Shown here: positions 9,919 through 16,640 of the stretch, one piece after another
Layout: every line of letters begins with the position of its first letter
Position numbering within the stretch: the stretch's first letter is position 1
Source of the DNA: JAXGQD01 sp964574395
Lineage (GTDB): Bacteria; Bacillota; Clostridia; Saccharofermentanales; Fastidiosipilaceae
Length of the DNA: 63,963 nt
Assembly (NCBI GenBank): GCA_964574395.1
Contig: CAZNNL010000003.1
Span: forward strand, 1-63,963
Direction of reading: 5' to 3'
Made by a program: the position numbers and the translations under genes
Notes under the pieces: generated by a model
Databases searched by the model: none
What the model saw: the letters and a program-made list of their open reading frames with translations, nothing else
What the model was told of the DNA's origin: nothing

Positions 9919-10058
9919 CTAAATCTCCACCTGGCTTAAATAGGCTTAGGCTTGCTTGCGATCTGTATTTTCTATTTTATCAAATGGCTAGATGAATGGC
10001 GTTTTCATTGCCGCTCAGGATTTGCCACATCCCCAGCCCCGACTAGCCATCCGGAAGC

Positions 10059-10334
10059 CTAATCAAACTTGTGCTGCTCCTCTTCCAAAATCTGAAAGAA
10101 ATCTGATAGAGGTATGTCATGCACTTTTAGTATCCCAGAAAGTTTTTTGACTGAAACGCAATTATGACCGTTCTCCAACATAGAATAATAAGAAGGGTGT
10201 ATGTCCGCTTCATAAGCTAAGTCTGATGAAGCGATACCTTTTTCTTCCCGCATTCTTTTCAGAGCGAATCCTATTGCCTGACTTGAATAGAGTTGAGTGA
10301 CGTCATCGAGATTATTCTCATTAAAATTGCTCAT
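10059..10334 (-). CDS. XRE-family helix-turn-helix regulator
   Basis: A 91-residue single-domain DNA-binding protein. The XRE helix-turn-helix spans roughly residues 20-75 (IGFALKRMREEKGIASSDLAYEADIHPSYYSMLENG), followed by the usual third-helix and KLSGILKVHDIPLSDFF segments. I use the ATG at 10334, which follows GGAAAGG; an in-frame ATG at 10355 precedes that site. A good promoter lies upstream on the minus strand. The target is unknown; there is no partner toxin or phage gene beside it. Confidence 0.85.
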   Translation of the reverse strand: MSNFNENNLDDVTQLYSSQAIGFALKRMREEKGIASSDLAYEADIHPSYYSMLENGHNCVSVKKLSGILKVHDIPLSDFFQILEEEQHKFD

Positions 10335-10403
10335 AATTGTGGCCCTTTCCAGCATCCCCCTGTCTTCTACAAAACCAAAATAATTACACGGTGTAGTATC
10401 GGT

Positions 10404-10432
10404 ATTATTTTATTTATAATTCAGCTTGTCAA
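10404..10432 (-). promoter_or_regulatory. Promoter of the XRE regulator
   Basis: On the minus strand a perfect TTGACA (10432-10427) is separated by 17 bases from AATAAT (10409-10404), a near-consensus vegetative promoter about 70 bases before the start codon. Confidence 0.65.
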
Positions 10433-10621
10433 TTGTATATATGCGAACTTGTGATACTAATCCTCAATTGTTCAATATAGTAGCTGAAAAGGTGTGATTT
10501 AATGCATGTTTCATCATTGTCAGTTTTTATCCTTGCTATCGTTTCTGTCCATCTCTAAAGATAAAGCTGGTAAAAACAGTCAATTTGCGCAAAAATGAAC
10601 TACAAGCTAGGAGGCAGAAAA

Positions 10622-11842
10622 ATGCAAGTGATATGTCCCGTTTTATTTGGTTTAGAAAAACCACTTGTCTACGAACTACGCGCTTTGGGCTATGCCTTTT
10701 CTGAGATTAAGGCGGAAGATGGTCAAGTGCGCGTGATGGTGCCAGACGAGCTAGAAGATTTAGCTTACCATGTGGCACGCTTAAATCTGGAATTGCGCAC
10801 AGCAGAACGCTGTCAACTTGAATTGTTTGCATTTCGTGCAGAAGATTTTGATCAGCTTTTTGATGAAACAGCTGATTGTCCTTGGGAGAAGTACATTCCA
10901 CAGGGGGCAAAGTTTAGTATTAATGGTTATTCGAGAAAATCCAAACTCTTTGGTGTTCCTTCAATCCAACGACTGATAAAAAAAGCAATCGTTAAACGCT
11001 TGTTGAATGTGCAGGGTCTAAGTGAGGATGTGGTTTTGCCAGAATCTGAGGGAGCGGGAGACATAGAATTACGCTTCGCTTTGGTGCAAGATCAATTATC
11101 GATACGTATTGAAACCAGTGGTATGGGCTTACACAAACGGGGCTACAGACCGCAGGCCAACGAAGCACCAATCAAAGAAACCTTGGCTGCAGGATTGTTG
11201 GATATCATGCGCTGGTCAACGAATGGCGACGAGGCTTTTGTGGATTTGTTTTGTGGGTCTGGAACGCTAGCAATAGAAGCGGCCTTGAAAGCAGCACAGA
11301 TTGCGCCGGGTTTGAATAGACGTTTTGCATTTGAAGACTGGACATATTTACCGCAAACTGGCGTCAGTCGCGCGCGCAGAGAGGCGATGGAAAAGCAAAA
11401 AGAAATTAAGGCACCGATAAGACCGTTTGTTTTTGCCTCAGATATTGACGAAGAAAGTGTTGAGATTGCACGCATGAATGCCGAAAGAGCAGGTGTCAGT
11501 GCTTGGATTCAGTTTGATGTAAAAGATGCACTTAGTATTGATGTCGAAAAACTGCCAGAGGGACTTGGTTATGAGAAAATTCTGCTCTTGAGCAATCCAC
11601 CTTACGGCGAACGCATGTTTGACGAAGAACAAGTTGAAATCATAGCGAACACGATTGGAGATAAGTGGCTGAATAGAGGGGCACTACATCCTGGCGTGCA
11701 CTGGGGCATTATCACTGCAGATGACTACTTTGAACAGGCCTGTGGCTATAGGGCCGACAAACGACGCAAGCTTTATAACGGCATGATAAAATGCTACTTA
11801 TATCAGTACTTTAGACAAGGTGTGCGCAAGCCGCTTTACTAA
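10622..11842 (+). CDS. ypsC: THUMP-domain class I SAM-dependent RNA methyltransferase (RlmL/YpsC family)
   Basis: A 406-residue methyltransferase expected to make m2G in 23S rRNA. It has an N-terminal ferredoxin-like and THUMP part (about residues 1-155), then the Rossmann methyltransferase with the SAM-binding VDLFCGSGTLAIEAA and the catalytic LLSNPPYGERM motif. The start at 10622 follows AGGAGG; an in-frame upstream ATG at 10595 precedes that site. It opens the long plus-strand half of the window. Confidence 0.92.
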   Translation: MQVICPVLFGLEKPLVYELRALGYAFSEIKAEDGQVRVMVPDELEDLAYHVARLNLELRTAERCQLELFAFRAEDFDQLFDETADCPWEKYIPQGAKFSINGYSRKSKLFGVPSIQRLIKKAIVKRLLNVQGLSEDVVLPESEGAGDIELRFALVQDQLSIRIETSGMGLHKRGYRPQANEAPIKETLAAGLLDIMRWSTNGDEAFVDLFCGSGTLAIEAALKAAQIAPGLNRRFAFEDWTYLPQTGVSRARREAMEKQKEIKAPIRPFVFASDIDEESVEIARMNAERAGVSAWIQFDVKDALSIDVEKLPEGLGYEKILLLSNPPYGERMFDEEQVEIIANTIGDKWLNRGALHPGVHWGIITADDYFEQACGYRADKRRKLYNGMIKCYLYQYFRQGVRKPLY

Positions 11843-11911
11843 ATAACAGCTAAAGCAATCTTAAGTTTGATGCTTAACTTGTTCGCAATATACGGATTGC
11901 AAGTAAAAACT

Positions 11912-12000
11912 GTTCACCGGGGGCGGACAAAGCAATTCTAGCTTAAATATCGATATCGACCTCGAGAAGCTGAAACAAAGGGCTTAGCCCAGGAGTGAAC
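11912..12000 (+). ncRNA. Possible structured RNA leader (speculative)
   Basis: GTTCAC at 11912-11917 can pair with GTGAAC at 11995-12000 and encloses AGCTT/AAGCT (11940-11944 with 11967-11971) and GGGC-TTA-GCCC (11980-11990), which gives a three-way layout with an unpaired G-rich segment. I do not recognise a known riboswitch class in it. The pairing is short and could be chance. Confidence 0.2.
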
Positions 12001-12017
12001 CTAGAGAAAACTGTTCT

Positions 12018-12031
12018 CGAACATATGTTAA
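12018..12031. promoter_or_regulatory. LexA (SOS)-like box
   Basis: CGAACATATGTTAA matches the Bacillota LexA pattern CGAAC-N4-GTTCG at eight of ten defined positions; the last two bases deviate. No SOS gene follows directly; proA starts 142 bases away. Confidence 0.25.
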
Positions 12032-12098
12032 AAAATTTAACAAACACGGCCACATGCGGCTTTGGGGGCAGTAAAAAGTTGTAACTGTTGTTTTTCAG

Positions 12099-12128
12099 TT
12101 ATACACAGAGTTATACACATTATGCACG
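12099..12128 (+). promoter_or_regulatory. Cluster of three DnaA-box-like 9-mers
   Basis: TTATACACA at 12099-12107 and at 12111-12119 both fit the DnaA box TTATNCACA exactly. TTATGCACG at 12120-12128 differs only in the last base. All three face the same way within 30 bases, next to A/T-rich sequence. DnaA may act here as regulator or titration site, or this may be part of an origin. Confidence 0.45.
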
Positions 12129-12173
12129 AGTTGTAATGACGACTTTAAGTGCTAGCCAAAGGAGAAGAAGTAT

Positions 12174-13469
12174 ATGGACGAGCGTAAAAACAGCATAGAA
12201 GAACGCATGCGTATAGCTAAAGGTGCGGCTTTACAGATGGCTTTGAAAACAACGGAAACTCGCCAAGCAGCTCTGGAAGCTTGTGCTCAAGCCTTGCTTC
12301 AGAATGCGGCTGCAATCGCCTTGGCAAACCAACAGGACCTAAAGGATGCTGAGCTTGCTGGCCTAGGCGCGGCAATTATACAGCGCTTGAAATTTGACGA
12401 CAAAAAGCTCAAGGATGCTGTAGATGGCATTACAAGTTTGCTGACGCTAGAAGATCCATTGCAGAAAACGCTACTTGCAACCGAGCTTGCTCCCGGTCTG
12501 GAGCTCTATCGAGTGGCAGTGCCTATCGGTCTCATTGGTGTTGTATTTGAAGCCAGACCAGACGCACTCGTCCAAATTGCAGCCCTCTGCTTGAAAAGTG
12601 GCAATGCACTCGTGTTGAAAGGCGGCTCTGAAGCCAAAAACAGCAATCGTACTCTTTTCGAAATTATGGATGATGCTGGCAAAAACGTCGGCCTCCCCGA
12701 GGGTTGGATTACTCTACTGGAAGACCGGGCTGACGTAGCTGAACTGCTTGCTCTAGACGCATACGTTGATTTACTTATTCCGCGCGGCTCCAACGCTTTC
12801 GTTCAACATATCATGGCCAATACGCGCATCCCCGTCCTTGGGCATGCTGACGGAGTCTGCCATAGCTATGTCGATGGGGATTGTGATGAAGAACAAGCCC
12901 TCAAAGTATTAATCGATGCAAAGACGCAGTATGTTTCTGTTTGTAACGCAACCGAGACGATTTTGCTTGATGAAAGACTATGGGCTGGCGATTTCATTGA
13001 CAGACTTTGCCATGCTTTACGCGCCAAGAACGTCCTGATTTATGCTGACGCACGCATAGCTGCACGCTGCGGTACTTCGATTGCCGAGGATTGGCACACC
13101 GAGTACCTAGACTTAGCCGTTTCGATAAAAATGGTTGCGGGCTTGGAGGGTGCAATTGCCCATATCAACCGTTATGGTTCAAAGCACACAGATGCCATTA
13201 TTACGCGCTCAAAAGAACGGGCAGAAGTATTTATGCAGGCCGTTGATTCTGCCAATGTTTTTTGGAATTGCTCAACGCGCTTTAGCGATGGATTCCGCTA
13301 TGGTTTCGGGGCTGAAGTAGGTGTCTCTACTTCAAAAATACACGCGCGTGGGCCTGTTGGACTAGAAGGATTGCTGACCTATAAGTATAAACTTTATGGC
13401 AATGGCGATATCGTTGGTGATTTTTCCACGGGACAAAGAAAATTTACGCATCAAAGCTTGGGTACTTAG
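12174..13469 (+). CDS. proA: Gamma-glutamyl phosphate reductase
   Basis: A 431-residue enzyme of proline synthesis that reduces gamma-glutamyl phosphate to glutamate semialdehyde with NADPH. It shows the family's aldehyde-dehydrogenase-like fold with VPIGLIGVVFEARPDALVQ near residue 117, LKGGSEAKNSN, DLLIPRGSN and the catalytic Cys in GHADGVCHSYVD (about residue 228). A clear AAAGGAGAAG site precedes the ATG. Its usual partner proB (glutamate 5-kinase) is not beside it in this window. Confidence 0.96.
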   Translation: MDERKNSIEERMRIAKGAALQMALKTTETRQAALEACAQALLQNAAAIALANQQDLKDAELAGLGAAIIQRLKFDDKKLKDAVDGITSLLTLEDPLQKTLLATELAPGLELYRVAVPIGLIGVVFEARPDALVQIAALCLKSGNALVLKGGSEAKNSNRTLFEIMDDAGKNVGLPEGWITLLEDRADVAELLALDAYVDLLIPRGSNAFVQHIMANTRIPVLGHADGVCHSYVDGDCDEEQALKVLIDAKTQYVSVCNATETILLDERLWAGDFIDRLCHALRAKNVLIYADARIAARCGTSIAEDWHTEYLDLAVSIKMVAGLEGAIAHINRYGSKHTDAIITRSKERAEVFMQAVDSANVFWNCSTRFSDGFRYGFGAEVGVSTSKIHARGPVGLEGLLTYKYKLYGNGDIVGDFSTGQRKFTHQSLGT

Positions 13470-13584
13470 TGCTAGTCATGCTAGAATTAATTCACTGAAT
13501 CTATTTCGCTTTTTTGACATTAATCTAAATAAGTAGAAAATGTTGCTTAGGCGATGAGGTGCACGAAGTGCGAAGGAGTCCGGT

Positions 13585-14034
13585 ATGAAGATTGTGTTCG
13601 GTAGTGATCATGCAGGTTTTTCATTAAAACGTTTTTTAATCTCCAAAATGGAAGAACAAGGGCATAGCTGTATGGATGTTGGTGCAGACACCGACACCTG
13701 CGCAGCGAGTTATGTTCCATCCGCTGTTCTAGCAGCTAATGCAGTAAAGGCAGGAGAGGCTGATTTTGCGGTCTTGATTTGTGGAACGGGTATTGGTATT
13801 TCTATTGCAGCGAACAAAGAAGATGGGATGCGTTGCGGTTTATGTACGAACGAATATATGGCGCGTATGGCTAGGCAGCACAACAATGCGAATGCTCTAG
13901 CAATGGGAGCGAGAGTGGTGGGGACCGCTCTAGCACAAAGCATATTGGAAGCGTTTTTGGCCGAGGCATTTGAAGATGGCGGAAGGCACAGTGTGCGCGT
14001 CAATGAGATTATGGAGTTAGAGAAGCAACGCTAA
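13585..14034 (+). CDS. rpiB: Ribose-5-phosphate isomerase B (RpiB/LacAB family)
   Basis: A 149-residue sugar-phosphate isomerase interconverting ribose 5-phosphate and ribulose 5-phosphate. Diagnostic pieces are the start MKIVFGSDHAGFSLK, the LICGTGIGISIAANK loop with the active-site Cys, and NNANALAMGARV. The N-terminal Asp-His pair binds the phosphosugar. RpiB beside upp fits a nucleotide/pentose supply group. A LacA/LacB or allose-type isomerase cannot be excluded. Confidence 0.92.
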   Translation: MKIVFGSDHAGFSLKRFLISKMEEQGHSCMDVGADTDTCAASYVPSAVLAANAVKAGEADFAVLICGTGIGISIAANKEDGMRCGLCTNEYMARMARQHNNANALAMGARVVGTALAQSILEAFLAEAFEDGGRHSVRVNEIMELEKQR

Positions 14035-14079
14035 GCGCAATGAAGTTTGGTTTTGCCGAAATATTAGGAGGAATAGTAA

Positions 14080-14715
14080 ATGGACTATAAAAATGTCATG
14101 GTTTTTGATCACCCGCTCATTCAGCATAAAATTTCTTTGATGCGTGATAAGCACACAACGACGAAAGAGTTTCGTGAATTGGCGTCGGAAGTGGCGATGC
14201 TGATGACTTACGAGGTGACCCGTGACTTGCCTTTGCGTGAAGTCGAGATTGAGACACCGGTCGCGATGGCGCGTACGAAAGTTCTCGACGGAAAAAAGGT
14301 AGCTATAGTCCCAATTCTTCGTGCTGGTTTAGGCATGGTAGACGGTATGTTAAATCTGATGCCAATGGCAAAAGTAGGCCATATTGGCTTGTACCGCGAT
14401 CCAGAAACGCTTCAACCTGTTGAGTACTATTGCAAATTACCAGAGGATATCACGAATCGTGATGTCATCCTTTTAGATCCCATGTTGGCGACCGGAGGTT
14501 CAGCCGTTGCAGCTATACAATTCTTGAAAGACCGTGGCATCCATTCTATCAAGTTCATGTGTATCATTGCAGCTCCTGAAGGGGTAGAAGCTATCCATAC
14601 AGCCCATCCTGACGTTCCCATTTTCTGCGCTGCCTTGGACGAAAAGCTCAACGATCATGCGTACATTGTTCCTGGACTGGGAGACGCAGGAGATCGTCTG
14701 TTCGGCACGAAGTAA
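14080..14715 (+). CDS. upp: Uracil phosphoribosyltransferase
   Basis: A 211-residue salvage enzyme making UMP from uracil and PRPP. It has the normal length and the family signatures: PILRAGLGMVDGML, the PRPP-binding VILLDPMLATGGSAVAA and the C-terminal GLGDAGDRLFGTK. TTAGGAGGAAT precedes the ATG. As in many Bacillota it lies directly before the ATP synthase operon. Confidence 0.97.
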   Translation: MDYKNVMVFDHPLIQHKISLMRDKHTTTKEFRELASEVAMLMTYEVTRDLPLREVEIETPVAMARTKVLDGKKVAIVPILRAGLGMVDGMLNLMPMAKVGHIGLYRDPETLQPVEYYCKLPEDITNRDVILLDPMLATGGSAVAAIQFLKDRGIHSIKFMCIIAAPEGVEAIHTAHPDVPIFCAALDEKLNDHAYIVPGLGDAGDRLFGTK

Positions 14716-14827
14716 TAATAAGTGCCCATGGTAACTGTTTAAAAATTGAAATTAACTATCATAGTATTATCGCTTGCCAAGCAGTCGAAAGACGAGTAGT
14801 ATGCGTTGGTGATAAGGAGGCGGTTTT

Positions 14828-15664
14828 GTGCCTATCAGTTTGACCTACCTTGGACGGTTCTGGGTTGCATTTGTCGACCAATTAAAAGAACTGCTGCCAG
14901 GTGGTAAGGATTTAACAAGTTCAATATTAGAAGCTCTAGATTATGGTCCAAGAATAAAATTCACGTTTTTATCTCAGACAATTCGAATATCAGATGCAGT
15001 AATCTCTATGTTTTTTGGCATAGTTGTGATTCTGTTACTGGCTTTATGGATGGGGAGACGCCCCCAACTGAAAGCAAGGACAGGGCAAACCATAGCCGAA
15101 ATGTTTTTTGGCGCAGTGGAAGGCGCATGCTTATCGATGGGTCTTAAAGCAGAGCATTGCACACGTGTAGTGCCTTTTGTTTCGTCCATGGGCTTACTCA
15201 TCGTGATGTCTAACCTTTCCTCACTCTTTGGTCTTAAACCATCTGCGGTTAATCCTTCCTTCCCCATTGCTTTGGGACTAATTGCTTTGGTCTATGTGGT
15301 GGTAATGGGCATAAGGCTGGTTGGTATCAAGGGCTTTGTAGGTTCTTTGATGCAACCAACTGCAGTGCTTTTGCCATTCAAACTATTAGATTACCTCATA
15401 AAACCCATCTCTTTAGCTTTCCGTTTATTCGGAAACGTGTTTGGTGCATTTGTCTTAATGACTTTCATTGAAGTGCTCGTACCTTTGGTATTGCCAAGCA
15501 TATTCGCTATTTGGTTTGACTTGGGTGATGGCATAATTCAGGGCTTAGTCTTTGGCTATTTGACCATCAATTATCTGGGGGAAATAGTGGAAGGCGCTGA
15601 AAGCGCTGAACATGCAAGACAAGAAAAATTACAAAAGAAGCAAGCGAAACTTGCTCATAACTAG
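14828..15664 (+). CDS. atpB: ATP synthase F0 subunit a
   Basis: A 278-residue membrane subunit forming the ion half-channels against the c-ring. It has five or six membrane segments. The essential Arg lies in SLAFRLFGNVFGAFVL and is followed by the C-terminal segment GYLTINYLGEIVEGAESAEHA. It starts with GTG, seven bases after AAGGAGG. It is the first gene of the atp operon; no separate atpI is seen. Confidence 0.95.
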   Translation: MPISLTYLGRFWVAFVDQLKELLPGGKDLTSSILEALDYGPRIKFTFLSQTIRISDAVISMFFGIVVILLLALWMGRRPQLKARTGQTIAEMFFGAVEGACLSMGLKAEHCTRVVPFVSSMGLLIVMSNLSSLFGLKPSAVNPSFPIALGLIALVYVVVMGIRLVGIKGFVGSLMQPTAVLLPFKLLDYLIKPISLAFRLFGNVFGAFVLMTFIEVLVPLVLPSIFAIWFDLGDGIIQGLVFGYLTINYLGEIVEGAESAEHARQEKLQKKQAKLAHN

Positions 15665-15719
15665 TACATACAGAATTGTGCGGCAGAGCCGCGAATAAAA
15701 AAGGAACAGAGGAATAAAG

Positions 15720-16034
15720 ATGTTTGGAACTGTGATTGCAATGCTTGGAAAACTTACCGCAACGTTTATACCTATGCTACAAGCGGCCGCGACTGCTGCG
15801 GATAGCTCGCGTGGCTTAGTTGGTCTAGGAGCAGGTCTGGCGATTTCGATTGCTGCAGGTTTAGGCGGCTTGGGCATTGGTATTGCTTCAGGTAAAGCCT
15901 TTGAAGCTACGGCTCGTCAACCTGAGCAGGCGGCTGGAATTCAGCGTTTGCTGTTTGTGGCGATTGTTTTTATTGAGTCGACCACCATCTACGCGTTGGT
16001 TGTAGCGCTCTTGCTACTCTTCGTTTTTAACTAG
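15720..16034 (+). CDS. atpE: ATP synthase F0 subunit c
   Basis: A 104-residue c-ring subunit: two membrane helices joined by the polar ARQPEQ loop, with the ion-binding Glu in FIESTTIYALVVA. It is about 25-30 residues longer than usual because of a hydrophobic N-terminal extension that could be a cleaved signal or an extra membrane contact. The second helix keeps the Glu-Ser-Thr...Tyr pattern of Na+-binding c subunits, but the first-helix Gln of that motif is replaced by Ile (GLGIGIASGKA), so proton coupling seems more likely. GAGGAAT precedes the ATG. Confidence 0.95.
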   Translation: MFGTVIAMLGKLTATFIPMLQAAATAADSSRGLVGLGAGLAISIAAGLGGLGIGIASGKAFEATARQPEQAAGIQRLLFVAIVFIESTTIYALVVALLLLFVFN

Positions 16035-16040
16035 TGTTGG

Positions 16041-16078
16041 TTTTGCCAGTATTAAAAAGACATTTTTGTTTGGCAAAA
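16041..16078. repeat. Inverted pair of the over-represented octamer between atpE and atpF
   Basis: TTTTGCCA (16041-16048) and TGGCAAAA (16071-16078) face each other across 22 bases. With the flanking G and C they form 9-base perfect arms. The pair fills the 60-base atpE-atpF gap just before the atpF ribosome binding site. It could be a hairpin that tunes expression of the operon's parts, and it is the clearest non-coding occurrence of the octamer described in the findings. Confidence 0.7.
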
Positions 16079-16094
16079 CATAAAGGAAGGCTCT

Positions 16095-16640
16095 ATGACT
16101 GATTTATTTTCCCCCGAAGCCATGGCGACATACTTAGTGACGGTCATCGCGACTGGACTAAGTTTGTTAATTGTGTACCTGATTGTGAGCAAACTGCTCT
16201 ATAAGCCCATCACAGCTATGCTTGAAAAAAGAAAAAACCTTATTGCGACACAACTTAGTGAAGCTGAACGTATCAATGCGGAAGCGAAAGAAAATGCCAA
16301 ACAGGCGGCTACAAATTTAAGTGCATCGCAAACTGAAGCGGCACACATCGTGGCTGAAGCGAATAGCCGTGCGCTCTTGGAAGCTGAACAAGTGCTAAAA
16401 ACGGCGCAACTACAAGCGTTGGAAAATAGTAATCGTGCTGCTGCTGCGATAGAACAAGAACGCAAAGTGATGATTCACGAGGTGCGTGCTGAAGTAAGTA
16501 GCTTGTCGATGGCTATTGCGACGAAACTGGTGGGCGAGTCTTTGGATAACGATGCTACGCGTGAGAAAGTCGACCAATGGATTGACCATCAGTTACTTCA
16601 AGACCAAGAACCCGCAGCCGAAGGAGCAGGCAATGAGTGA
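16095..16640 (+). CDS. atpF: ATP synthase F0 subunit b
   Basis: A 181-residue peripheral-stalk subunit with one N-terminal membrane helix (about residues 12-34), a short turn (YKPITAMLEKRKNLI) and a long Ala/Glu/Gln-rich coiled coil that reaches up to F1. The length is normal and there is no fused delta domain, unlike the b-delta fusion of mycobacteria. Its end overlaps the start of the next gene by 8 bases. It must hold the delta-like domain that is fused to alpha here. Confidence 0.94.
   Translation: MTDLFSPEAMATYLVTVIATGLSLLIVYLIVSKLLYKPITAMLEKRKNLIATQLSEAERINAEAKENAKQAATNLSASQTEAAHIVAEANSRALLEAEQVLKTAQLQALENSNRAAAAIEQERKVMIHEVRAEVSSLSMAIATKLVGESLDNDATREKVDQWIDHQLLQDQEPAAEGAGNE

Larger units (their letters stand above)
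11843..12173 (+). other. 331-base non-coding region with clustered DNA motifs
   Basis: No credible ORF. From left to right it holds a possible three-stem RNA (11912-12000), a LexA-like box (12018-12031), an A/T-rich palindrome (GTTAAAAAATTTAAC), a short GCC...GGC hairpin and three tandem DnaA-box-like 9-mers (12099-12128) ending about 45 bases before proA. This density of motifs is unusual for the window and is listed among the findings. Confidence 0.6.

Noticed and set aside
16516..16632. Upstream extension of the delta-alpha gene to an earlier start
   Set aside because: It lies inside atpF, has no ribosome site, and the ATG at 16633 has a good one with an 8-base overlap typical of this operon.
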